Below, in pieces: positions 17,462-24,288 of a stretch of DNA of 32,969 bases. The stretch covers positions 1 through 32,969 of the forward strand of contig CALVIU010000014.1 in NCBI GenBank assembly GCA_944331835.1. The letters run 5' to 3'. Under the pieces are notes generated by a model. The model saw only the letters and a program-made list of their open reading frames with translations. It had not been told where the DNA came from and did no database searches. Numbering within the stretch: the first letter of the stretch is position 1; the number at the start of each line of letters is the position of its first letter. The translations under genes were made by a program, and so were the position numbers. Source of the stretch: an uncultured Bacilli bacterium. GTDB lineage: Bacteria > Bacillota_I > Bacilli_A > RF39 > UBA660.

Positions 17462-18658
17462 ATGAATAGAGAAGACTTTCCAATGTTAAAACAAGATATT
17501 ATATACTTAGATAATGGAGCAACTAGTTTAAAACCACAAGTAGTAATTGATAAGATGACAGAATATTATGAGAGCTATAGTGCTAATGCACATCGGGGAG
17601 ATTATGATATATCGTATAAAGTTGATATGGAATATGAAAATGCTAGAGATTTGGTGGTAGAATTTATCAATGCTAAGGTAAAAGAGGAAGTAGTGTTTAC
17701 TAGTGGTGCAACAGAGTCACTTAATATGATAGCAACAGGTTTTTTTGCAAATCTAGTTGAACCAGGAGATGAAATATTAATTACTACTACAGAACATGCA
17801 TCAAATGTTTTGCCTTGGTTTAGATTAGTTAATGATTATGGTTGTACTATAAATTTTATTCCTTTAGATGATAACCTACATGTAACGATAGATAATGTGA
17901 AAAAAAGTATTACTCCAAGAACTAAAATAATTGCTTTAGCTCAAGTTACTAATGTTATTGGAGACATTAGACCAATTAAAGAAATATGTAAATTAGCTCA
18001 TGAAAATAATATTTTTGTTGTTGTCGATGGGGCTCAGAGCGTTCCACATATGAAAATTGATGTACAAGATCTCGATGTCGATTTTTTAGCATTCTCTGGA
18101 CATAAAATGTTAGGCCCAACTGGAATTGGTGTTTTATATGGTAAACAAGAATTACTCGAAAATTTAGAACCTGTTAACTTAGGGGGAGGAATGAATGAAT
18201 CTTTTGACTCTCCAAGTGAAGTATATTATGTTGATTTGCCAACTAGACTTGAAGCTGGTACTCAAAATATTGCTGGGGTTATTGGTTTAGGGGCAGCAAT
18301 AGAATATATAAAAAAGATAGGAATCGATAAAATACATGAAAGAGAAATTAAGTTAAGAGAATATTTAATTGAAAAATTAGTTAAAATTCCACACATCGAT
18401 ATTATTAATCTGGAGGCTGATAGTGGAATTGTGGCTTTCAATGTCGATGGTATATTTTCACAAGATGTTGCATATTATTTAAATAAATATAATATCTGTG
18501 TTAGAGCGGGTAATCATTGTGCAAAGCTTGTTAAAAATGCTACGGGAGTAACTAATTCGTTACGAGTAAGTTTGTATTTTTATAATACGGAATCAGAGAT
18601 TGATGAACTAGTAGAACTTTTAAGTGATAAGGAAAAAATTGTAAGTGAGATGATTTAA
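17462..18658 (+). CDS. sufS: SufS-type cysteine desulfurase
   Basis: A 398-aa PLP enzyme that takes sulfur from cysteine and passes it to the Fe-S scaffold. The PLP-binding lysine is Lys215 in FSGHKMLGP, and the persulfide-forming cysteine is Cys353 in RAGNHCAKL. The context HCAK and the full N-terminal pattern DFPMLKQDIIYLDNGATSLKP place it in the SufS (group II) branch. The ATG follows AGAAAGAAGG. It abuts sufU with no intervening base. This is the SufS-SufU arrangement known from Firmicutes, where SufU relays sulfur. No sufB, sufC or sufD is in this window. Confidence 0.95.
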   Translation: MNREDFPMLKQDIIYLDNGATSLKPQVVIDKMTEYYESYSANAHRGDYDISYKVDMEYENARDLVVEFINAKVKEEVVFTSGATESLNMIATGFFANLVEPGDEILITTTEHASNVLPWFRLVNDYGCTINFIPLDDNLHVTIDNVKKSITPRTKIIALAQVTNVIGDIRPIKEICKLAHENNIFVVVDGAQSVPHMKIDVQDLDVDFLAFSGHKMLGPTGIGVLYGKQELLENLEPVNLGGGMNESFDSPSEVYYVDLPTRLEAGTQNIAGVIGLGAAIEYIKKIGIDKIHEREIKLREYLIEKLVKIPHIDIINLEADSGIVAFNVDGIFSQDVAYYLNKYNICVRAGNHCAKLVKNATGVTNSLRVSLYFYNTESEIDELVELLSDKEKIVSEMI

Positions 18659-19069
18659 ATGGAAAAAAGAGAAGTAATAATGGATCATTATAATAATCCT
18701 AGAAATAGAAGAAGAATATATGATAGTAATTATGTAGTAGAAAATACGAGAAATTCTTCTTGTATAGATAATTTAGATGTTTATGTAAAAGTTCAAAATA
18801 GTATTATAGAAGATGTAGCTTTTGATGGAGAAGCTTGTGCAATAAGTATATCTTCTGCTTCAATTATGACTAGTAATTTAAAAGGAAAAACAATAGATGA
18901 AGCAATAGAATATATAAATAATATGGAAGCAATGTTAAGTGATAAAGAATATGCTGAGGATATTTTAGATGAAGCTATAGTTTATGAAGATACAAAAAAC
19001 ACTAGTCGTAAGACTTGTGCATGGCTTCCTTATGCTGCTGTAAAGAAAATATTAGAAAATTACAAATAG
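18659..19069 (+). CDS. sufU: SufU sulfur-transfer/Fe-S scaffold protein
   Basis: A 136-aa IscU-like protein acting with SufS. The zinc/sulfur-handling residues of SufU are in place: Cys35 and Asp37 (SSCIDNLD), Cys60 (GEACAIS) and Cys120 (RKTCAWLPY). The segment between the second and third cysteine is the longer form typical of SufU rather than IscU. The ATG directly follows the sufS stop, so translation is coupled. The family motif normally reads Cys-Gly-Asp; here the glycine is isoleucine, a mild substitution that keeps both ligands. Confidence 0.93.
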   Translation: MEKREVIMDHYNNPRNRRRIYDSNYVVENTRNSSCIDNLDVYVKVQNSIIEDVAFDGEACAISISSASIMTSNLKGKTIDEAIEYINNMEAMLSDKEYAEDILDEAIVYEDTKNTSRKTCAWLPYAAVKKILENYK

Positions 19070-19087
19070 CACTTAGATGCTTTTAAA

Positions 19088-19116
19088 TTGCTTAGGATTA
19101 GGAACTAGTATATAAT
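19088..19116 (+). promoter_or_regulatory. near-consensus promoter after sufU
   Basis: TTGCTT (19088-19093), 17 bases, then a perfect TATAAT (19111-19116). There is no annotated-size gene downstream on this strand before the terminator at 19208-19241, so it would drive a small transcript of about 120 bases. Confidence 0.55.
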
Positions 19117-19132
19117 ATTCGTGGTGATTTTT

Positions 19133-19198
19133 GTGGAACTAGGATATAAGAAAATGTTCGAGCAAGTTTTACAAATAAATTCTAATTATTCAAGATAA
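19133..19198 (+). CDS. possible 21-aa small peptide
   Basis: A GTG-initiated frame of 21 residues (starting MELGYKKMFEQVL) with GGTG a few bases upstream. It lies between a good promoter and a terminator, which is the only support for its being expressed. It may equally be the remnant of a larger gene, or the transcript may be a non-coding RNA. Confidence 0.3.
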   Translation: MELGYKKMFEQVLQINSNYSR

Positions 19199-19207
19199 AA
19201 CATTATA

Positions 19208-19241
19208 AAAAGCACAAAAGGGTTTTCTCATTTGTGCTTTT
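19208..19241. terminator. bidirectional terminator between the small unit and the XRE gene
   Basis: The perfect stem AAAAGCACAAA (19208-19218) with TTTGTGCTTTT (19231-19241) has T-runs on both strands. It can end transcription of the small plus-strand unit and of the minus-strand XRE regulator. Confidence 0.75.
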
Positions 19242-19443
19242 CTAATGTTACAGTAATTCCAAATTTATCACAAATATCTAAAAAGTCATTTAAATAAATT
19301 CTATTTCTATCGTTTTCAATATTGTTAATTCCGTTTCGACTTCTTCCTACTTGTTCGGCAAATTTATGTTGGGATAGAGTAGTCCAATCTCTAATTATTT
19401 TCATTATTTCATTGGCCTTATAGTCATTAGCTTTTATCTTCAT
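19228..19443 (-). CDS. XRE-family helix-turn-helix regulator
   Basis: A 71-aa single-domain DNA-binding protein. The HTH is in LSQHKFAEQVGRSRNGINNIENDR, which fits the Xre/Cro helix 2-3 pattern (LSQ..FAE..G.SR..I..IE.....). I chose the ATG at 19443 (MKIKANDY) because GGGTG lies just upstream; an ATG five codons earlier has no ribosome binding site. It is divergent from the large surface-protein gene and separated from it by about 125 bases, so it may control that gene and itself. Confidence 0.82.
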   Translation of the reverse strand: MKIKANDYKANEIMKIIRDWTTLSQHKFAEQVGRSRNGINNIENDRNRIYLNDFLDICDKFGITVTLEKHK

Positions 19444-19500
19444 GTTTAACACCCGCATTAAGGATAGCAAAACTATTAATAAAAAACTTAAAATTAATTA

Positions 19501-19529
19501 TTGGCAGTTATCAGCGCAAATTTTATAAT
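19501..19529 (+). promoter_or_regulatory. strong promoter of the surface-protein gene
   Basis: TTGGCA (19501-19506), exactly 17 bases, TATAAT (19524-19529). The spacer contains a TTATCA half-site that also occurs downstream (see 19541-19559), so repression by a DNA-binding protein is plausible. Confidence 0.7.
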
Positions 19530-19540
19530 TATATTGTATA

Positions 19541-19559
19541 TGATAATCAATAGTTATCA
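19541..19559. promoter_or_regulatory. candidate operator: TGATAA-N7-TTATCA inverted repeat
   Basis: The perfect arms TGATAA and TTATCA are separated by 7 bases, just after the promoter -10. A third TTATCA lies in the promoter spacer (19508-19513). The divergent XRE regulator is the obvious candidate ligand, by position only. Confidence 0.4.
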
Positions 19560-19568
19560 AAAATATGT

Positions 19569-20804
19569 ATGAGGTGTAAAACGATTAAGAAGTTAGTAGT
19601 TGGAAGTATTGGTATTTTAGTAGTAATTTGTTTATATTTTGGTATAAGTAGTGGTACAGAAAGAGTAGTTATAAGCAATGAAGAAAGTAAACAATTAATG
19701 AATACTAATGCATTAACAATGATGTATAAAATAGAAGCAGGTAGTGGAGAGTATCAAGTAACTAGTGATACAACATGGCCACAGGAGGGATATGTTTTTA
19801 ATGATAGATTATCTAAATGTGAAAATGGTAGTGAGCTTTCTTGGGATGATGAAAACAAAAGAGTAATAGTATCAACTTCAGTATCGGATAAGTGTTATGT
19901 GTATTTTAATGTTTATGCGCCGATATTTTCAGATTATATTATTAATGATATATATACAGAAGATGGTGAAAATGGACTTTATTACCATGATGAAGTAGGA
20001 ACATACGGAACATTAGAAGCAGGAGATGGATCATACAGATATGCCGGAGCAAATCCAAATAATTATGTATGCTTTGGTAGTGATGCAACAAGTTGCCCAG
20101 CAGATAACTTATATAGAATCATCGGAGTATTTGATGGGCAAGTAAAATTAATCAAATATGATTATGCAGGAGAAAGCACACTCGGAACAGCGCCAGCACG
20201 TATTGTAACACCAAATTCTAGTTACTATAAAGGAAGTTTAAGTAATATACCAAATTATTATTGGAGCGGGTCAAGCTCAAACGATAGTAATACATGGAGT
20301 AGTAGTACATTAAATACAGACATATTAAATGGAACATATTTGAATACCCTGGGGAGTGAGTGGACAAGTAAGATAGCAACGACAAGTTGGAAAGTGGGAG
20401 GAAATACATATTCGAATATAACACAAAATGCAACGCCAAAGATAGCATACACAAATGAAATAGAAAGTCCAGTAGAAAATACAACATATAGTGCAAAAAT
20501 AGGACTAATGTATGTAAGTGAATATGGATATGCAGCAAGCCCAGAAAACTGGAACACGACATTATATAATTATGATAATGATACAAATAGAAATAATAAC
20601 TGGATGTATATGGGAGCATATGAATGGACAATTTCCCGCAGTTCGGACTATGGCAACGATGCGTTCCGTGTGAATGTCGATGGTGGTGTGGACGACTACG
20701 GCGTGTACAACTACTATGGCGTGCGCCCATCCTTTAGCCTTGAATCTAGCGTAGTACTAAGTGGTGGCAGTGGAACAAGCGCTTACCCATTTCGTGTGAA
20801 TTAA
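19569..20804 (+). CDS. anchored surface protein with a DGR-like C-terminal variable region
   Basis: A 411-aa protein with an N-terminal hydrophobic segment (about residues 7-27) and a large exported part rich in Tyr, Asn, Ser and Thr. The middle (LYRIIGVFDGQVKLIKYDY near 180-200; KIGLMYVSEYGYAASPENW near 314-333) resembles a repetitive family of Firmicutes surface proteins. The end (WTISRSSDYG, then YYGVRPSFSL) has the GVRPSFSL-type motif of formylglycine/C-type-lectin-like folds used as DGR targets. I counted 62 G+C in the 120 bases 20641-20760 (52%), against 20 of 60 in 20521-20580. The start ATG at 19569 has no upstream Shine-Dalgarno; a GAGGTG lies 7 bases before an in-frame ATT at 19584, so the true start is uncertain. 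No reverse transcriptase is in the window. Confidence 0.8.
   Translation: MRCKTIKKLVVGSIGILVVICLYFGISSGTERVVISNEESKQLMNTNALTMMYKIEAGSGEYQVTSDTTWPQEGYVFNDRLSKCENGSELSWDDENKRVIVSTSVSDKCYVYFNVYAPIFSDYIINDIYTEDGENGLYYHDEVGTYGTLEAGDGSYRYAGANPNNYVCFGSDATSCPADNLYRIIGVFDGQVKLIKYDYAGESTLGTAPARIVTPNSSYYKGSLSNIPNYYWSGSSSNDSNTWSSSTLNTDILNGTYLNTLGSEWTSKIATTSWKVGGNTYSNITQNATPKIAYTNEIESPVENTTYSAKIGLMYVSEYGYAASPENWNTTLYNYDNDTNRNNNWMYMGAYEWTISRSSDYGNDAFRVNVDGGVDDYGVYNYYGVRPSFSLESSVVLSGGSGTSAYPFRVN
20633..20804 (+). other. putative DGR variable region at the 3' end of the surface-protein gene
   Basis: The last ~57 codons differ sharply in base composition and codon use from the rest of the gene. They use GGC, GAC, TAC, CGC and GTG codons that are rare elsewhere in the window. 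Many codons in 20646-20726 are of the form NNC or NNT with varied first and second bases, as expected if the template carried AAC/AAT codons mutated at adenines. The template repeat and reverse transcriptase would have to lie elsewhere in the genome. Confidence 0.5.
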
Positions 20805-20814
20805 ACAAAAATAA

Positions 20815-20844
20815 TTGCATTTATAATTTGTTTTGTGGTATATT
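20815..20844 (+). promoter_or_regulatory. promoter of the T-box transcript
   Basis: TTGCAT (20815-20820) and TATATT (20839-20844) with an 18-base spacer and a TGG extended -10. It overlaps the 3' flank of the surface-protein gene, where only a weak AT-rich hairpin (20803-20833) could end the upstream message. Confidence 0.5.
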
Positions 20845-20850
20845 ATATAC

Positions 20851-21045
20851 ATCAACGCAGATAAAGGATAAGTAATTATATGGAAATTTATAGAGATTTA
20901 GTGGTTGGTGGAAACTAAAAATGGAAGTATAATGAATCTACCTTTGGAGTTAGATTTAATAAATCTCGGGTAATACCGTTATCTAAAATGAGTAAATATA
21001 AGGGTGGTACCGTGCTTTATGCACTCCTTGGGTATCATCCTTTTT
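20851..21045 (+). promoter_or_regulatory. serine-specific T-box leader
   Basis: The leader has T-box landmarks in order: an AGAGA element (20892-20896), GGTTGGTGGAAAC (20903-20915), and a specifier loop GAA-TCT-ACC with UCU (Ser) at 20937-20939. The conserved T-box AGGGTGGTACCGTG is at 21001-21014. A terminator follows, in which AAGGGTGGTACC (21000-21011) pairs with GGTATCATCCTT before a T-run ending near 21049. Uncharged tRNA-Ser would stabilise the antiterminator and allow transcription of the dipeptidase and serS. The variable T-box base is T, which pairs best with an A discriminator, whereas bacterial tRNA-Ser usually has G; a G-U pair would be needed. Confidence 0.9.
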
Positions 21046-21064
21046 ATTTTTAAGGAGAATGCCT

Positions 21065-21997
21065 ATGATTGATATGCATTATGATTTATTATCAATTCTT
21101 TATTATTGTTACTTACGTAATGATTTTAGATACGTAGAAGAATTACAAAAATATTTTAACGATAATAATGTTAATGGTTTGATTGCTAATTTGTATTTTA
21201 TGAGTGAGAGTGAAATGCAACGGGAAATGATGGGTAAACCAATCGATGTGCTAGAAATGTTTAGGGTATCGACGGAATTATTTAAAAAATATTTTCCTAG
21301 TATTGAAGTAATTTATAGTATTGAAGGTTGTGACTATATTAAAGATACTAATGAATTAAAACAACTTTATGATTTAGGACTTAGAAGTATCTTACTTGTT
21401 TGGAACAATAAAAATAAATATGGAAGTGGAGCTAGAGCTACCGGAGGCTTAACTGAAGAGGGAAAGAAATTTATAGTTGAAGCTATTAATTTAGGTATTG
21501 CAATAGATTTATCGCACATGAATAAAGAGACATTTATTGATACTGTCGATTTGCTTAAAGATGTTAAAAAGAATGGGCTAAATCCTAAAGTGATAGTTAG
21601 TCACTCGGATGTTGCTGATTTATATAGTCATCCCCGGAATATTACAGAAAATCAAATAAGCAGTTTGATCGAATTTAATCCGGTGATGGGATTAGTAAGT
21701 TATTCGATGTTTTTAACCAATAAAGATGAATCATTAGAAACATTAAAACATAAGTATTTGAGTCATATTAAAAGAGTAGTAGAAATACTAGGCATAGATA
21801 ATGTGGGGGTGTCTACTGATGATATGGGATATGATAGTGTTTTATTTGATAATCCAGTGGAAAGAATAATATTTCCATACGAAAATTTAAAAGATGAATT
21901 AACTAAATTATTGAAAGAAGAATTTAGTCAGGAAGAAATAGATAAAATATTAAATTTGAATATAAGAAATAAATTATTTAGGGAGGAAGAAAAATGA
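21065..21997 (+). CDS. membrane dipeptidase (peptidase family M19)
   Basis: A 310-aa zinc dipeptidase of the renal-dipeptidase family. Metal-ligand positions are recognisable: His5 and Asp7 (DMHYDLL), Glu87 (YSIEGCDYI), His151 (DLSHMN) and His180 (VIVSHSDV), followed by YSHPRNI and STDDMG. There is no signal peptide, so despite the family name it is cytoplasmic. I chose ATG 21065 because AAGGAG ends 7 bases upstream; the ATG at 21059 is too close. It lies between the serine T-box and serS and overlaps serS by 4 bases. A serine-starvation response may therefore release serine from dipeptides; this role is inference. Confidence 0.87.
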   Translation: MIDMHYDLLSILYYCYLRNDFRYVEELQKYFNDNNVNGLIANLYFMSESEMQREMMGKPIDVLEMFRVSTELFKKYFPSIEVIYSIEGCDYIKDTNELKQLYDLGLRSILLVWNNKNKYGSGARATGGLTEEGKKFIVEAINLGIAIDLSHMNKETFIDTVDLLKDVKKNGLNPKVIVSHSDVADLYSHPRNITENQISSLIEFNPVMGLVSYSMFLTNKDESLETLKHKYLSHIKRVVEILGIDNVGVSTDDMGYDSVLFDNPVERIIFPYENLKDELTKLLKEEFSQEEIDKILNLNIRNKLFREEEK

Positions 21998-23280
21998 TAG
22001 ATATTAAATTAATAAGAGAAAATCCAGAATTAGTAAAGGAAAATATCAAGAAAAAGTTTCAAGATGAAAAATTAGGTTTGGTTGATGAAGTTTATGAATA
22101 TGATAAGACTTACCGAGAATATAAATTAGAAGGAGATAATCTAAGAGCTAAACGTAATGATTTGAGTAGCCAAATTGGTGGACTTATGCGCGAAGGCAAG
22201 AAGGATGAAGCTGAAAAGATTAAAAGTGAAGTAAGTGAAATTAATAATCGAATCGATGAACTAGAAGAAAAAGAAGCAAGACTTGAAGAAGAAATAAAAT
22301 CAAGAATGATGGTTATACCTAATATAATCGATTCAAGTGTACCAATTGGGAAAGATGATAGCGAAAATGTTGAAAATGAAAGGTTTGGAGAACCAATAGT
22401 TCCCGATTATGAAATACCTTATCATGCGGAAATTATGGAATCATTTAGTGGTTGGGATAAAGATTCTGCTGGAAGAACGAGTGGAAATGGGTTTTATTAT
22501 TTACTTGGTGATATTGCTAGACTTCATAGTGCGATGTTATCTTATGCAAGAGACTTCATGATTGATAAAGGTTTTACTTATTGTATTCCACCATTCATGA
22601 TTCGTAGTGATGTTGTTACTGGAGTTATGTCTTTTGCGGAAATGGATGCGATGATGTATAAAATTGAAGGGGAAGATTTATATTTAATTGGTACTAGTGA
22701 ACACTCAATGATTGGTAGATTTAAAGATCAAATTATTAAAGAAGAAACATTACCAATTACAATGACTTCATATTCTCCATGTTTTAGAAAAGAAGTTGGG
22801 GCTCATGGTATTGAAGAGCGAGGTATTTATCGGGTTCATCAATTTGAAAAGCAAGAAATGATTGTTATATGTGAACCAGAAGAATCAATGGATTGGTATG
22901 AAAAAATGTGGAAATTTACTGTTGAGTTATTTAGAAGTTTGGATATCCCAGTTAGAACACTTGAATGTTGTAGTGGAGACCTTGCTGATTTGAAGGTTAA
23001 ATCTTGTGATGTTGAGGCATGGAGTCCAAGACAACAAAAATATTTTGAAGTTGGATCATGTTCAAATCTTGGGGATGCTCAAGCGAGACGTTTAGGTATT
23101 AGAACTAAGGGGGAAAAAGGAACATATTACTTACATACTTTGAATAATACAGTACTTGCATCAAGTAGAGCAATGATTGCATTACTTGAAAATAATTATC
23201 AAAGCGATGGAAGTGTATTAATACCTAAAGTATTACAACCTTATATGGGTGGTATTGAAAAATTAGTTCCTAAGAAGTAA
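21994..23280 (+). CDS. serS: seryl-tRNA synthetase
   Basis: A 428-aa class II aminoacyl-tRNA synthetase. The N-terminal ~100 residues begin MIDIKLIRENPELVKENI and form the long antiparallel coiled coil that recognises tRNA-Ser. Motif 2 is in SPCFRKEVGAHG, and motif 3 in VLASSRAMIALLENN near residues 387-401, followed by the usual VLIPKVLQPYMGG ending. Length is normal. It starts in an ATGA overlap with the dipeptidase, behind GGGAGGA, and is controlled by the upstream UCU T-box, which agrees with its specificity. Confidence 0.97.
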   Translation: MIDIKLIRENPELVKENIKKKFQDEKLGLVDEVYEYDKTYREYKLEGDNLRAKRNDLSSQIGGLMREGKKDEAEKIKSEVSEINNRIDELEEKEARLEEEIKSRMMVIPNIIDSSVPIGKDDSENVENERFGEPIVPDYEIPYHAEIMESFSGWDKDSAGRTSGNGFYYLLGDIARLHSAMLSYARDFMIDKGFTYCIPPFMIRSDVVTGVMSFAEMDAMMYKIEGEDLYLIGTSEHSMIGRFKDQIIKEETLPITMTSYSPCFRKEVGAHGIEERGIYRVHQFEKQEMIVICEPEESMDWYEKMWKFTVELFRSLDIPVRTLECCSGDLADLKVKSCDVEAWSPRQQKYFEVGSCSNLGDAQARRLGIRTKGEKGTYYLHTLNNTVLASSRAMIALLENNYQSDGSVLIPKVLQPYMGGIEKLVPKK

Positions 23281-23281
23281 G

Positions 23282-23965
23282 ATGGGTATTTCGGAAGTTT
23301 TAGTTATAATTATTATTAATATGATTTTAACATATATGATTAGATGTCATATAGTAAATAAAAATATTGAAGATTTTAGGGGGATAGCTGAGAGGCTACA
23401 TTTTCCTGAGGAGCTTTGTGCAAAAATGGAAAAAGTTTTGGATAGAAAACCAGAATTGTATGATTTAATACCTGGTTTAAATATTGGTTTGGCTATAAAG
23501 GATTGGATATTACGCAAAAGAGAAATGGAATTGCTTGAAGGCGATATTAAACATTTTGAAAATGAATATGGTTCAATTGAACAATTAGTAGTGGATGAAT
23601 CAAAAGAAAAGTCTAGAACTGAAAACCAATTTCGTAAATACTTTGTAGGATACTTTTTAGATGATAAAGCAATCGTCATATATTTTAACTATGATGGTGA
23701 TGATGATTTAGTAATTAGTGATGAAAGTTGTCCAACCTTTAATGCTTTAGATGATGATACTAAAGTAGCCACTTTAATGAAAATTTTATATAAAATTTAT
23801 ATCGGAGATAAAGAATATATTCGATGTAATAATATTAATGAAGTATTTACTGAAATAATGGTAATGAATTTAGAAAATATATTTGAATTTGGAAATGTTG
23901 ATTATACGATTGAAAGAAAAGCCGTTAGTGCTTTAGTAAGACGTAAACCTAAAAATGAAAACTAG
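23282..23965 (+). CDS. membrane-anchored protein of unknown function
   Basis: A 227-aa protein with an N-terminal hydrophobic helix (about residues 4-22) and a charged remainder. I recognise no domain. Residues 120-150 (an FRKYFVGYFLDDKAIVIYFN segment) suggest alternating beta strands. It begins one base after the serS stop and is probably co-transcribed, but nothing ties it functionally to serine metabolism. The last codons and the TAG stop form one side of the terminator hairpin. Confidence 0.75.
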   Translation: MGISEVLVIIIINMILTYMIRCHIVNKNIEDFRGIAERLHFPEELCAKMEKVLDRKPELYDLIPGLNIGLAIKDWILRKREMELLEGDIKHFENEYGSIEQLVVDESKEKSRTENQFRKYFVGYFLDDKAIVIYFNYDGDDDLVISDESCPTFNALDDDTKVATLMKILYKIYIGDKEYIRCNNINEVFTEIMVMNLENIFEFGNVDYTIERKAVSALVRRKPKNEN

Positions 23966-23980
23966 ATTTCTAGTTTTTTT
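23958..23980 (+). terminator. intrinsic terminator of the serS operon
   Basis: A perfect 8-bp stem, AAAACTAG (23958-23965) with CTAGTTTT (23970-23977), a 4-base loop and a continuing T-run. It includes the stop codon of the preceding gene. Confidence 0.75.
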
Positions 23981-24031
23981 CTTTTAAACGTAAATTTTTG
24001 TAAAGTTAGAATAGTGAATAAAATAATTTTT

Positions 24032-24090
24032 TGTCGACATTTAACTACTTTTGTCGAATAGCTTGCAAAATAAAAAAATGCTGGTAAAAT
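24032..24090 (+). promoter_or_regulatory. promoter with two Spo0A-box-like sites upstream
   Basis: TTGCAA (24063-24068), 16 bases, TAAAAT (24085-24090) form a promoter with a TGG extended -10. Directly upstream are TGTCGAC (24032-24038) and a perfect Spo0A box TGTCGAA (24052-24058), exactly 20 bases apart on the same strand. This matches the layout of Spo0A-activated sigmaA promoters. Whether the organism has Spo0A is not known from this window. Confidence 0.4.
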
Positions 24091-24213
24091 GGGTGTTGAA
24101 AGCGGGTTTTGGTAATTAAAATAGTACAATTTTTTGTTTTTTATACTTTTTTCTATCCTACACGGTCATAATAAAATCTATGATTAAAACAACCTTTCTA
24201 CACAACTTTATTT

Positions 24214-24262
24214 CACACTCATCAAAATTCCGCTTTCACAATTTTTGATAGTGTGTTAAAAT
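24214..24262 (+). promoter_or_regulatory. long hairpin overlapping a second promoter of miaB
   Basis: CACACTCATCAAAATT (24214-24229) and AATTTTTGATAGTGTG (24240-24255) are almost exact reverse complements, one base being shifted as a bulge, with a 10-base loop. A weak -35 TTTCAC (24234-24239) and a TAAAAT -10 (24257-24262) lie in and after it. It may be an operator or, in a transcript from the promoter at 24063, a leader hairpin. The rest of the 323-base gap (23966-24288) is AT-rich and shows no gene. Confidence 0.45.
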
Positions 24263-24288
24263 AGGGTCTTGAAAGAGAGGTAAATTTT

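Noticed and set aside
20218..20730. 170-codon minus-strand frame opposite the surface-protein gene
   Set aside because: The translation is dominated by His, Tyr, Ser and Leu, as expected from the complement of Asn/Tyr/Ser-rich coding sequence; no promoter or ribosome binding site.
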